This document shows positions 16,528 to 29,345 of a stretch of 64,000 nucleotides of DNA, piece by piece (positions within the stretch are counted from its first letter, which is position 1; every line of letters begins with the position of its first letter). The position numbers and the translations under genes were made by a program. The stretch comes from Membranipora membranacea (lineage: Eukaryota > Bryozoa > Gymnolaemata > Cheilostomatida > Membraniporidae), in assembly GCA_914767715.1 (NCBI GenBank), contig OU612065.1, positions 20,772,001 to 20,836,000 on the forward strand, in the 5' to 3' direction. The notes under the pieces are model-generated. The model was not told the origin of the DNA, did not search any database, and saw only the letters and a list, made by a program, of their open reading frames with translations.

Positions 16528-18365
16528 ATTGCTTTATCTGAATTTTGTTTTTGTCTATTTTCTATAAATCTCTTACTCCTGGTGCTCTCTATTAGGTCAT
16601 GGCATTGTCAGCCACACCAATTTTCAACTTAGCCGGGATTTAATCAGCTCAAGAGGTTATCGGATTAACTTATTTGCAATGTAAAACCTTGACTAGATTA
16701 GATGTCTAAACAAATCCATTAGACATCTCAAAATAAAGATATTTGTCACTTGTTTGACGTAGAAGGTAGTGTTATCTTTAGCTCCCAGACATAACATCCA
16801 CTGACAACACTCATTCAGAAATTGGTTATTTATACATTTTGCATCTAAACGATCTGTTACCATTATATGTGAGGAATTGGTGATGAATTATGTATTTTAG
16901 TACTCTTGTATGTTTTATTTTTCATTCTGCACTGTTACATCCTACAGAATAAAATTTCTGAATATAAAACCGCTGTCCGCTGTATGTATGAATCTAGCAA
17001 GCAGTACACAAATGTGTTGCATGACCATTCTTTGATGAATTAATTGGCTTCTTTTTCTATTTATGAATAGTTAAATGTTAAGTCGCTTGGTTGATCAATA
17101 TGGTGCAAGACCATTCTTTGATGAATTGGCTTCTTTTTTAAATTATGAATAATTAAATGTCAAGTAGCTTGGTTGATCCATGTATCTTGAATTTCTCACC
17201 ATGTTTTAAATCAATATCACCTTCTGCATGTTGCTGGTACAAGAGTCTCTCCAATTGCTTGGTTGGTATCGCGCTATATCAAGATTGATCCGTTTGATCG
17301 TATTTGGAGTTGCTCCCCCAAATTACCCGCACCGGGATTCTCACCTGGGCCGCCAGCATAATTATCTAGTGTCACTCATTGGGAGAAGGCTCCTGCATTT
17401 GTCAACCAGTTTTGCCTTCCAAGTGTAAAATTAGGGGCAGGATGGGAAGTCCAAACATATGCATCCAAATAAATACGATAGTGTTCTAGGTGGGGTTTGA
17501 ACCCTGCCCGTTTGAATGCAAAGAATTCTCAACTCATAGCATAGCGGGGTTTACTTGACAAGTTTTGTGTCCGGGTACAGTGCATATTCAGTTTCTTTAA
17601 TTAAATTTAGATACATAGATATATTCATACGCTTTGTCAGTTTTTAAAAACAATATTTGCTATGCTATAGAGTAAAAACACAGGCCTCCAGGCTTGGTCA
17701 AAAATGGCAAGTGGGATATCGAGTTGGAAAGTCAATTATTAAATGTATATATATTATATGTATTTATTGTACAGCGTCACCATGGTTAGCATATATGCTG
17801 ATGGCAGGCTCAGCTGATCCTCTGAGGTTTGATCATCGATTGTAACTTCGGAGTGCAGAGTGGTATTGCCTGACGTCACATTAGTAACATAAAAGCCTCA
17901 GCTGATCCTGATATAAAAACTAATTGAGGATCCGCTGAGGTTGTAACCTATGTCAGTTTGCTTAGAGTATAGACCATAAACAAAGTACAACATTCCTGAG
18001 GCTGCAATATTGAAATGCCCCGTTCTAGACTCTACAAGATAAAAGTTTAAAAAAATTGGCTTGACGCTATTTAGCATATTATTTCTGCCTATTCCATTCC
18101 CATTATATAATAACATTGGAGAGGAAGGGTTGATAGATAGTTTTTCATGTATAAATACCAATGTGAGATGAGCCAAGGGGCTCTGTATATAGAGGGTATG
18201 GTTATTGTTTTTCCCCTCCGGGGGGCCGTCGGACAGGGGGCAAAGTCTGGGGGGCTCAGACTAGGTTATTGTATTCTATTGATATATAAAGCCATTTCCT
18301 TTGCAAACTGAAGGCACACAGGCAAAGCATTCTAAAATATGTTGTCCTCTCTTGGTGAGAAGGAA
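16528..18365. other. 3' flank of the ZIP gene and spacer to the transposon nest
   Basis: Candidate poly(A) signals AATAAA lie at 16732-16737 and 16948-16953. A diverged tandem duplication of about 90 bp occurs at about 17011-17180, where the CATTCTTTGATGAATT phrase is repeated. A tRNA-like B box on the minus strand (GGGTTCAAACCCC) at about 17489-17508 hints at a decayed SINE. No gene was recognised. Confidence 0.5.
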
Positions 18366-18373
18366 GGCAACTA
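18366..18373. repeat. Left target-site duplication of the 4.6-kb element
   Basis: AGGCAACT, identical to 22988-22995. Confidence 0.9.
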
Positions 18374-21300
18374 CGGCAGACGAGCTGCGCCAGGGGAGAA
18401 AATAATTTCAGATGGCGCAGCTCGGCTAGAGGCAATTTACATGTGGCGCAGCTCGGCTAGAGGCGATTTATGTGTGGCGCAGCTCGGCTAGTTTCAAAAA
18501 TTGTTACCAAGAGCACATGATTCCCAATATTGATAGACTTGTAAAAACTTGCTCATCTGTCGGAACTGATAAAGGAGCGGGAATTTATCACAGCTCTATT
18601 GTTCAACATCTAGTTGAAAAAGCAAGAGGACTATTTTACATAAGTTGAACTAGGAGTGGCAGTCACAGCAGGGAGTCACAGTCAGTGTTTGAGAAGTTGC
18701 TTGACTTTCCCTACCGATGATATGGCTGTAAGTATAGTATAGTATTCTCCACAATAAGGTATGAAAGTTATTTCATTATCATCATGTGAAGGAATGATTG
18801 GATGTGTTGATCATTTAAATAGGGCTACTTACTACTTACTTGTACTCAGACTTGCCAACCTAATTTTTCCAAAATGAGTACAAAAATTTTCAAAATGCTT
18901 AAAAATGAGTACAATACTCCAGGGTGCCTCAAATGACCAGAAAACGCCCCAAAAAATTTTTCGCGCTACGCGCGAAAAATGCTATTAACACAGTAAGTAG
19001 TCCTTAGTAGCGTAGGAGTGCAGATCACTCAACATTACCTTTGCGTTGTAAGGTGCAATCTGCTAATAATAAATGAGAAGTTGTTTGTAACCTAGCCTGT
19101 CTGGACAAGACAGGCTATTTGAAACCCTGTTTGCCCATCCTCCCTGGTTTGCCCTTGAAACACTGGGGCAGGAGATCTGAGTTATCTCACCCCAACAAGG
19201 AGGTAGACAACTTTGTTACTCTGATTAAAGAAAAGTTGAAGTTGGCAGAAGCTAGGTACATCAAATGTCATATCACATCAATTCTTGCACAATGTAGTGT
19301 TATACTTCTTAATCTTAGTATTATCTCATAGAAATGAAGATTTGAAGGCCAAACTACATCAAAATATATATCTTCACACAATTACTACAACTCACCTTAA
19401 CAGAGACATCTCTGTGATGATTATAAATTCAATAGGAATAGATTGAAACAGATTGAACTGAAAATTCTCCTCCTATCTTTGAATAAAAAACTCAAAAGGG
19501 CTGCTATACAAATATTAAAATAAGAATCACTAATGCTATGACAAGTAACACTCCCAAGAAAGTTTGGGGATGGTCTTAACAACCCTTAAATATTATATTC
19601 TACAATGGATTACTAGTTATGTTGTGTCTCATTGAAGAAAAGTTGCAATTCGGCTCATGCAAAACATGGACAGGTAAAAAGTCAACTGTAAATCAACATC
19701 ATGGTTTTCTGCAGCCAATACCAGATTTTTAGTCTATTATTAACCATGACAACCAAGTAAACACTAAAGATAAAAGATGCGTTTTTGATTGCCTAATTAG
19801 ATGAACAGGCGTTTGGAAAACCATAAATGAGTACAACTAGCGTTTTGCGTTTAAAACTCAATTAGTGTCAAATAAGCGTTTACAAACGCTTTATGCGTAC
19901 AGGTTGGCAAGTATGTTGTACTACCTACTTCTCTCTTCTACCAAGTCCAAGGAGTATCAGCTTCCCTGGTTGTTCCTTGCTTCTACCACTCACATCGTTG
20001 CATTTTCTTATTTTGGTTAGTTTGGGCTCTATTGTGTGGGTGCACAAACAAAGCAATGAGCTGCCCAATTTTTTGATAGTTGGTAATGATGCTGATGAAA
20101 TATGTATCAATCAAGAGTGACTACTCACACTCAGTCACAGGCTACCTAGTACTAGTACTACAGGCTGCTACTGAGTGAGTAATGGTCACCAGCCTACTCC
20201 AACATCTGGGTCAATGGCAGTGAGTATTTGACTGCCCTTTTGGGTTTTTTGTTGTTTGAAACCCAACCAGGGGGGGGGGGAGGGGGGCAGACGTTGCCAG
20301 AGACCAACCCAGGCTTTGGAGAAACTCGTGTATACAGTGTAAGGTGTATAGTCATGTCTGCTAGATGTAGGGCATATACTGCAAGCGTAGAGAGGGCTTT
20401 AGAGCTCATCAAGTTACTTTGTTTAAAGTTTGACTGTGATTGATGTGTCAGTAATCTGTCCAAATAACATTTTTGTATGTTTACATGTTTTATTTTACAG
20501 CCTGTATGATTATGAAGGAGGATTTTAGAGATTAATCAGAGATAAGCCATAGGAATCATATGCAATCATCACTAGACCGACTTAATCTTTGATCCCATAT
20601 AAACCTCAACATGTATCAGGATTGCATTGGTAAGACAAAGGAGTTAGAGGGAACTCCTTGGTAAGACAGTGGCTGGTTCACTTAGCCGGATTTAAGATGC
20701 TGAGACTTCGCCAAGTAAAAGTATTTTCCAATGAACAACTAGAGATCCATGAGAATTTATACACAATAATAATGCCGTAGCACAGCTCATCTCCTAGTCT
20801 TGCAACATCTAACTGTAAGTTGTAGATGATAAATCAATGTCAAGCATGCAACTTCAGTTAGTATCCAATGCTGTTGATAATGATACCTAGGGAGTTTTGG
20901 CGGTATCAATTAGATGAACAAACTTCATCAGGGTGCTTGGTCACTGGGTGCAGGCCCCAGAGAACTGAGATGAAGGTTCATTGCGTAAGGCAGTCCTCGC
21001 ACCCTGCTATACTCTGCTTAAATCTATCAATAATAACCAGATCAAATGATTCACAGTGTTTTGTGCTGATCATTTTTATTTTTAGGTACATTGAATATAA
21101 TATGTATAACGGCCACAGGTATTCTGGCTCGTAGTCACATTGATCCAACTATGGAGAGTGATATTAAGTCCTTGGGTGAACAAAAGATATCAGGGAGTAT
21201 GTATGATCTAGGAGTTGGGGACAAAATATAACATTTGTCCCAAACTCCCTGGTATGATTGTATCAGACATATGAGTTGTCCTCTCAACTAAAATCAATCC

Positions 21301-22987
21301 TCCTCCCAAGGTAGTCTGGTCATTTAGCTCAATTAGACAATTCGTGCACAAATCGTTTACTCAGAATGCATAGGTATAGTTTTATCTATGAGAGAGTGAT
21401 TTGGGAACGAGACCTAAGTAGGGCACCTAAGCTGTTTTTTATTCAAAGAACTTTCAGTCACTCTTGACAAAATATTCATCTATCTATGCATTATTCTGTA
21501 GACTAAACAGCCAAGTCATATCATCCCTGCATGAATATAGATGGTAATACAGCTGTCACAAAAATGCGTCAAGTGAACTTTCTTAGGCATAGTATAATTT
21601 TTATTGTGCTTAAATTACGTTACACAAAACAAATAACGAAAAAAGAAATAAAGGAGCCAGTTATGTCAGCTCAACAACAAACAAACATGGTATGTAAGAA
21701 GAAAAAATAAAAATCCGACCAGAGAGAAAACTTTGATAATAATTTGGTACCCACTTACAGATTACAGTTGTCAAGTCAGTTCACCGATGTATTTGTTGTC
21801 TATTAGAACTCACGATTGATTTGAATCAGCTTATCAGTGGCACTTTGGGCATTTACAATTCAAATGTGCTTGACTGCTTGAGGTCCTAAACTGAAAACCT
21901 AACCCACAAGCAATCAAAAAAATCAATAGATATTAAGACTGAGGAGTTAGACTTCTGTAAAGAGGTCATCTGGGCTTCTTAGTGGCACTACGTTGCGGAC
22001 TCGTATCTCATAGTTGATCGGCAAGTTGCGTGTCGGCATATTGATCATCCAGATGAATTTATTTCCAACAATATTATGTTAGACCACTGGGCCATAGGCT
22101 GGTTTAAATTTTGTGGTCATCACCTTGTCTTCAACCGTTCTGAAAGGGAAAATTATAATAGGATCAATTAATGCAGAAACCAAATGAGATGCTCAACTGT
22201 GAAAAAAAGTTCATATTCCTGGGTTAGAGATAGAACTAAGAGGTCATTGAATGAAAGAATTGAATGTAATATGAAAGTCAAACATTGCTACATACCCAGA
22301 CAGGTTTTGGAGTAGGACCATGGGGTCATAGATAGATAAGATAGTAGTCTGCCAGTGAGGGTGCTGCTGCATCATCATCAACATTCCACCAATTCTTTGA
22401 CTCCCATTCACTGTAACAATGAGTGATTCAATGACAAAAATGAAATACATACATACATAGATTCTACAGATTGGTCCAGGAACTGTCTGTAGTGAAAGAT
22501 CAAGGAGTGTTCCTTCCTAGCTAGTCCCTGCTGGTCCGACTCCTTGGTAAGATAGATTGGTTGGTGACAGTTCACCTGACAGACTCCTCTCCTCTGCATA
22601 TATCTTTTCTAAGGTGGCTCTATGTTGAGAATATCTGATAGTGATAACATTAAAAAGGTCACCTTTCAGTGATCAGGCCAGTGAGTGATGCTCTAACCTC
22701 AAAGTCAGGCCTAGGACCCAATTATCAGACTCGGCTATCAAGATGGTGCAGACTTAGTTGTTAACAATCATACCTCCAAAACCCAAGTTGACTCTAACTT
22801 TTTCCGACTGAGTAGTGACAGACTATCAAATTCGTGAGTTGTGTTCTCATGGCTTCAAAATTTGAAACTAGCCGAGCTGCGCCACGCATAAATTGCCTCT
22901 AGCCGAGCTGCGCCACATGTAAATTGCATGTAGCCGAGCTGCGCCATTCCCAATTTATTTTCCCATGTGGCGCAGCTCGTCTGCCGT
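18374..22987. mobile_element. 4.6-kb DNA transposon with reiterated 31-bp terminal units
   Basis: The ends (18374-18500 and 22861-22987) are inverted copies of about 127 bp starting ACGGCAGACGAGCTGCGCC. A perfect 8-bp duplication AGGCAACT flanks them. Each arm has three units of about 31 bp containing GGCGCAGCTCGGCTAG, capped by one unit in the opposite orientation, so each arm can also fold on itself. I see no recognisable transposase inside, so it is non-autonomous or decayed. An 8-bp duplication occurs in hAT, P and a few other superfamilies, and I cannot assign one. A probable second element (18847-19915) is nested within it. A poly-G run at about 20270-20287 lies inside. Confidence 0.85.
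18847..19915. mobile_element. Probable nested hAT-like non-autonomous element, 1069 bp
   Basis: The ends are CAGACTTGCCAACC on the left and GGTTGGCAAGTATG on the right, an inverted pair with one mismatch. TTGTACT lies directly outside both (18840-18846 and 19916-19922). The CAG start and a duplication of 7-8 bp fit hAT. No transposase frame was recognised inside. It lies wholly within the 4.6-kb element and is therefore the younger insertion. Confidence 0.6.
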
Positions 22988-22995
22988 AGGCAACT
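22988..22995. repeat. Right target-site duplication of the 4.6-kb element
   Basis: AGGCAACT, identical to 18366-18373. Confidence 0.9.
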
Positions 22996-23100
22996 ATGAC
23001 TGCTATGTCATAGTTTTGGGTGCCTGAATAATTGCCTAAATTCTCATGATGAGATAACTCCTAGGAAGTTCAGCATAGAGCTTATATCACGAGTGTGATA

Positions 23101-23110
23101 TGATAATCAC
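23101..23110. repeat. Left 10-bp target-site duplication of the 11.6-kb element
   Basis: TGATAATCAC, identical to 34670-34679. Confidence 0.9.
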
Positions 23111-23515
23111 GGGTGCAGGTCTATGTTCCGTTCGGATCTATGTTCCGTATGGGTCTATGTTCCGCTGATTTTTGGGTCTTTAGTCCGCTGCTCCTGCCTA
23201 TACTCAATGCCCATATTATGTTTCGCCCCAACTGATACTTGATAACTCCAAAAAAAGGCAACTCCCTATAATAAAAAAGAGAATACAGGGAGAGTGGGAA
23301 TCATAGCAAAACCCAACTGTTATCAATGAACCAATGAGTTGGTAATACACTTGAGCTCAACCATTTAAGTTAGGTTTGGCAATATGCCTTATCTTCTCAT
23401 GGGATTTATCAACCTTGACAAAAGTTAGCATCACGCCATTTTTAATAACCGATAGAATTTGCATTACAAAAATTTATGCTGTTCTGAATGGGCATTAAAA
23501 ACAGGCGCTGGCAAC

Positions 23516-23627
23516 AGGTGTTGTAAGACGTGTGGCCTGTGCTGTATGGGACACGTCTTACAGCACTCAAGGCCTATACAGTTTTGTTGTGTTCCATACA
23601 GCACCTGCCACAGGTCTTATAACACCC
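23516..23627. repeat. Foldback repeat with arms of about 38 bp
   Basis: The left arm (23516-23553) starts AGGTGTTGTAAGACGTGTGG. The right arm (about 23589-23627) is its inverted, diverged copy. The left arm also forms a smaller hairpin with its downstream sequence (GTAAGACGTGT / ACACGTCTTAC). It lies inside the 11.6-kb element. Confidence 0.7.
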
Positions 23628-24050
23628 ATTGCACCTCAGGAAGTTGTATGAGTGTTTAATGGAACTGAGTACTTAAAATGCATTTAGTACGCAACACTGC
23701 CTGCACCATCAAACTCTCTAATATGATATTTTTTATAAGATTGGGGACACAGTTGAAACTAACAGTTGGACAGCATATCGAACGGCAAAGTTCTGTTGAA
23801 ATACAGATCTGATAATTTCCCGCTGGTTATCGTTATGCCGGCTGTTGCTGCCGAGTGGTGAAGCCTTTTTAGAAAAATCCTGACAAACAAACGTTGCTCA
23901 AAATCCTCGCTCCTTAAGTCTTTCAATTTAGACAAATTCATTTCCAAATTGTCCATTCAGAATATGGTTCCATCATCCAAAAAGCAATATGACTTGCAAT
24001 TTGACATGTTACAGGCGGAATAATCAGATAGCGATTTTAATGCTTTTTAA

Positions 24051-24428
24051 AGGGCAACCAAGGTTTCAAACAACTTCTCATTGTTGGCCATTGATTAATA
24101 GCAGATTGCACCTTCTGCATGGGGAAAAAGAAAAAAATATAATTCGGATGATTATTCAGCCAGAATTCTTGTGAAACATTTCTTCCATCAGGTATTCAAA
24201 CTCAGCTAAAAGAGAATACCACATAGCAGTTTCCTGTTCCTGTTATTATTTAGCCTGTGCTCTATAATTATTACAGCAAAGTCTTGGAACCTCCCCTAAA
24301 CTGAAGTGTTGCCCAGCTTAGAGTCAGCAACTAATTTGAGTTTTGCATCGCGTAATGCACAAAGCTGATGCTGCCCAGCGCATTATTTGCTACCCATTAA
24401 TGCATTGCTGCGAAACCTTGGTTGCCCT
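24051..24428. mobile_element. TTAA-type MITE, 378 bp
   Basis: The 17-bp terminal inverted repeats are AGGGCAACCAAGGTTTC and its complement, each flanked by TTAA (24047-24050 and 24429-24432). TTAA duplications are typical of piggyBac and Kolobok elements. It is too short to code for a transposase. It lies within the 11.6-kb element. Confidence 0.82.
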
Positions 24429-26999
24429 TTAATCAAACACCAGTTGTCTCCTCTCTCTCCATGGATAGACAACTAGCTGATAATTATAATAATAAAAATT
24501 CATTATTAAAAACACTCGTAAAAATTTTTGATTACTAGACATTGAACATTCAACATTACCAATATAAATCGTTTTCATTGATACTTATCACTGAGTTAAA
24601 TGAAAAATCTAGCTTAGAATTATTATGAATAGCTTGTCAACTTTAGTGACTTAAGCGGTAAAATGCCTCTTTTTGCAGGCGAAAAGATGGTACACAATTA
24701 TTATATTGTTAAGCAGTGAAACAGGAAAAGTTCCATCTAACATTTGATGTTTTTTGATGTGACTGCAATTATGATAGTATAATCAATGAGTTTTCAAACA
24801 CTAAATCAACAGTTTGTGTCATCATAGTCTCTGAGAGAAAGGTTTCAGAGATAGGCACACTCTCTAATGTAGCTCAGCCACTCTAAAAATCACCTGCAAA
24901 AAATTGTCTCGCTTCTATTCCTAAGTACATAAAAAATGTCATGAGACTGTTTGGAAATAAGGTAACCGGTTCAAACATATTCTGAACTGGGTAAAAACTG
25001 ATCCAATATAATTGAACAGTGAAAACGTATTTAATCGATAAAATCAATCTACACTTTTTCCCATGTTTTGAATTCAGAGTTTTGGGCCCTTATCAGTTAG
25101 GAGCGGAATGATTCAAGGACCATACATGTTCCTCTGTTATAGATTTGTATGTCTATATATATATATACATGATATATATACACATAGTATTTATATGAAA
25201 CTTAACTCTACAACAATGGACTAATTGGGTTTCCCTAGATCATGTTTATGAATGAATGTGATAGGTTACCAAAAGTTGAGATGTAGGAATTATGTTTATT
25301 AAGTTCTTGAGATATAAATTAAATATTGAGGAGGGGCACCTTGTTTATATCAGTCAACATGGTAATGAATATGCGGAATGTTTTCAGATTTGCCATGTTA
25401 TCACTGTTAACAATATACTGTTACCCCTACAGATGTCACAGCTATTGGGGGTAGTTACATGTTGAGTTGGTGAACTGAAAAATCTAGAACCTGACAAGAC
25501 CAAACTCATGAGTACTAGTGCTGCGGATCTGTATTTTTTATATCATAACAGCATCATCCCCGTTTACTGTTGGAATTGTCCAAACAGTGTGATCATGAAT
25601 TTACGACAGGCGAGCTCTATGTTAAAAGTATGCATGTAATTGCAGTAATTATTGACAGGGCACAATTAAACTAAGACAATCTGCTTGAAAGAGACAGCTG
25701 ACAGCGCAACCTTGATGGTGAGCTTTCTGGTCAACGAACCTGATATGAGCGCCCCTACATTTCTTTTCTTGTTTGAATATGAACTTGCTTGACATGAAGG
25801 AAACATTGTTGCTGCCGATTTTTGCTCTGATCTGTTTCATTTTATTGTTTAATTTTAAATATACGGAGGCGTGTATATTGAAAATTAGATCATTTTTGGA
25901 AGTAGAAACTCTATTTATGATGATCTCTGCAATCAATAGATTCAGCAACACTAGCTGAAAAAGTTGCCAAGTTGAAGATGTATCATTTACTAATCGTCAT
26001 TTGATTATAGAACCATGGTATAACTTATCATATCAATTTGAATCACAAGGTACTGGTGTGAGTGTATTTGTAGATTTCAAGATCAAAGAAACTAATAAAA
26101 ATCAAACGCGATACTAGAACAATGCTAAAATTGCAAGAATCAAATCTACTCATTGGATCGAACGAAACCATGAACAGGTCTTCAAGAAGCTCAAGCCGGA
26201 GTAGTGTATCTGGTTGCTCATTTTAATACATGAAGATTTTTTGCAAGGGTCATTTCAGGTAAACAGTATCACCTACTTAACTCGACAACTCTGCTGTTTG
26301 CTGCGTCGCAAATGATGCTGGTGGTGGCGTCAAAACCATTTTGATTGCACAGTGGAGTGCATTGAATTCAATTCAATTTCTCTCAATTTTTTCTAGACCA
26401 CATAACGCTATACTTTGGCACCCTGCAGCGAATATAACATAATACCCTGATGTAGTATATTTTTTGATGTTGTAGAGGTGCTCCAAAACCGGGGCAAATC
26501 CATTGGAGAAGGCCATCATTAACATACATAATATGAAAAACAATTCAAGTTCCCAGGTTTCAGATATCAATTGTCATTTAATGAGGTTGTATTTTACGAC
26601 ATGGTGAGCTATGTTGGAATTGAAAGATCAGTAGTTCTTCTATAATATTTCAATAAGCAAAAATCAATGCCCATAATGCGGCAGACGAAATACATGTAAT
26701 GTCTGATTGCCAAAACTATGTTTATAAAAGCAATTTCACATGATACTTTTTTATGTATACCCGAACATAATTTAGGTTCTTACTCCTTAGATGGCTGCAA
26801 GTGCGAGTTTGTGGCATCACATTACAACTATTCACTTTGGTTTGATAATGTTTGTAAGGAATTTGATGATGTGATGCCTCAAACTTGCATATACAGCTAT
26901 CTGAGCACTTTTAACGCATCAGAATGTCTGTTGAAGTACAAATTGGAGTTGTCTGCTACGGGTTGTTGAGCAGACAATCTGAAAGAAGCTTGGCTTTAG

Positions 27000-27765
27000 C
27001 TGCACAGCATATTCCCGAGATCAATTGCTGCGGGACTCAGGCCAAAAGCAAGAGCTAAAATTGACAAAAATTTGTCGTTGGGTGATAGCTCGGCCACCAG
27101 ACTACCTGTCGAGCAGCTCTGCAGGTTTAGCAGTACCCTGGTGTCCAGCATGTGCATGTGCAATATAGGCACTACGCAAACTAGCAGGTACATCAAGTCT
27201 ATCATTAAACATGAGACATCCTTTGTACCCGGGCAATTTATGACTGCTTGTTTCTTCGCCAACCCTCGACCAAATACTGCTTGAATTTAACTGCGACATC
27301 GTCAGTCACGGTGGCTTCAAACGCCTCTATTTCATGTATATCAGGGACTAAGTCCTCACAAATACTGTCAATAAAGTACTCAACAGCTGCACAATGCTTC
27401 ACACTGGCTGCACTGTAAGCCTCGTTGGGTCGGCTCAAACTATCGGCAACAAACATCTTAACACCAAAATTTTTATATCCATACCTCATTATCCTCATTT
27501 TGAACCTTTGCACCCTCGGTGGTAGATCACTCAGATCTTTACCACCTAGAATTTGTACCAAGGGTTTATGGACCGTTTCAACTTCAAACTTTCGACCTAT
27601 CATATACTAGTCAAACTGCCCACATGATGACAAGAGTTTCCTTCTCTACCATCGAAGAGCGTGTCTAAGTGTCAGTCATCTTACGCGAGGCATATTCCAA
27701 TGGTTGCCAGATATCTTTACCAGATTCCTGGAGAAAAACAGCACCAAACGCGCTGGATATTGATA
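27000..27765 (-). mobile_element. Ty3/gypsy retrotransposon pol remnant (RT end, RNase H, integrase zinc-binding part)
   Basis: On the minus strand, about 27765 to 27100, the frames give the RT/RNase H junction (AFGAVFLQE...LEYASRKM), then RNase H with KFEVETVHKPLV, the phrase GGKDLSDLPPRVQRF and the end FVADSLSR. Next come the integrase N-terminal residues (YKGCLMFNDRLDVPASLR...HAGHQG). Stops and frame changes separate the pieces, and no LTR was seen, so it is a dead fragment. It shows no envelope-like region. Confidence 0.85.
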
Positions 27766-28680
27766 ACAATCGCAACTTGCATATTATTAGGAAGTTGCTT
27801 AGTCCTTGGTTTAAAAAAGACAAAATTTTGGTTATCCATCACTCATTACATTTTATTGAAGCTGTTATACTTTATCAAAATACACCATAAAATAATCGTA
27901 TAAAATGAATTTTAAGCTTTATTCTCAGAGAGAGGAATAAATAATTACCGGAAAATACATTTGAGGTTTGGCTGAGATCTATGGGAGCACAGAGGATAGA
28001 GTTCCATTTTCCCCTATGGGGATTATATAAAAATTATGGAAATGGACCAAAATATAAATCCTCGTTCTTAAATCATTATAAATGGCTACAACGCCCATTA
28101 ATTTTTTTTAAATCACAACACTGATGCTTCAGTAGGTGTGGTTATTTGTTTGCTTGTAGCTGGTGAATGGTACTGAGTTTCTTTAAGATGCTCTGTCTTT
28201 CTATGGCAGTCTAAAAAATAAATAAAGATTACAATATCCAGAAAGCTAGCTGCAACATTGATTGGCATCGCAAAGCAGCCAGAAAAATAACTATTAGTAT
28301 TAGGTTATTATGGGATTATCATGTTAAAGGTGCTATGCAATAACTAGCCACTAAAGATGCATGTAGTTTTAGCTACCGAGTGGGTACTAGTGTAAAATTA
28401 GGTCATTAGGTCATTTTGTGTATAGGTTTGTCATAATTATCTATATGGGTATTTCTATCCCTTGTCCGATATGAGGGAGGGTAGTGGTGTGAGACTGCAC
28501 ATTTCAGAGAGGTAATTGACACCCTAACTCGAAGACTGTTAGACAATTTTTTCTTTCATGTGTGTTTATTGCTAGAGATAAAATTGATAACATATATAGA
28601 TAAAGTTCAATTGAGTATGACTCAGAGAAAGGCAAAAAAAGATTTAATCAAAAATTGTAGATAATTGCAATAGAAACATG

Positions 28681-29030
28681 TCAAAAGCAAAGGGACAGTC
28701 TTATAGCCTGCGCTAGGGCGTAGACAGCCCAATTGTAAAGCTTGAAGGTCAAATACGAGACACACGTACAGGACAAGTGCCCCTTCCAGCTGCAGTCATC
28801 ACTGCCCCCCAGACAGGAAGCCAGTGGGTAAAAACAACGGTAATACAGGTCAACCATTGTTTTGCTATCAAAATAAGGGAGAGCTGCCCTAATCAATGTT
28901 AAAATTAGGTTGAATTTTCGGCAGTGGTCCACGAGGTAATTCATATCAGTTATATTAGAGTCAAGAATAATGCCTAAAAAATTGTGTTTTACAGCTGAGA
29001 TCAATTTTATATTCCGCCAAAACAATTTGC
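28681..29030 (-). mobile_element. LINE remnant, region after the reverse transcriptase core
   Basis: The minus-strand frame gives VKHNFLGIILDSNITDMNYL, then CRKFNLILTLIRAALPYFD and KTMVDLYYRCFYPL. This is the pattern that follows the RT catalytic core in CR1/Jockey-type LINEs. It is only about 115 residues and is truncated on both sides. Confidence 0.7.
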
Positions 29031-29229
29031 TTTTTTGGCGATTTTAAAATAATTTGGAACGTTTTTGAATAATTTAGAGTGAGCCTGTTGGCCATGCACC
29101 AAGTTTCAACTTTTGAAATTTCTTGTCTTCATAGGTTTATTACTGATAGACAGCCTCTTTGATGTCGGTAGACTAAGAATGTTCCACACAGTATAGTTGT
29201 AGAGTCGTCGTTAGAGAAGTGGCGACTTT

Positions 29230-29345
29230 TGAGTCAGTTCAGTTGGTGTTGGTTTATGTTGCTCGGCGTGTTATGGGATATGAGCAGGGAGATCTCTCAT
29301 AACAAGAGGGGAAATTGAACCCAGGACCTCTTGCTATCAAAACTT
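29230..29345 (-). mobile_element. Possible decayed tRNA-derived SINE
   Basis: On the minus strand, GGTCCTGGGTTCAATTTCCCC (about 29308-29327) resembles an RNA polymerase III B box. A convincing A box and a tail are missing. Low confidence. Confidence 0.35.

Noticed and set aside
18374-18500. 31-bp repeats as a CRISPR-like array
   Set aside because: The units are adjacent without unique spacers, the genome is eukaryotic, and the array is one arm of an inverted pair with target duplications.
20194-20463. Proline-rich or glycine-rich frames around 20.2-20.4 kb
   Set aside because: They are produced by a poly-G/poly-C run inside the 4.6-kb element and show no domain.
26718-26969. 83-aa plus-strand frame with several cysteines
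   Set aside because: No homology recognised, no splice or promoter context, and it lies within the transposon nest next to a gypsy remnant.
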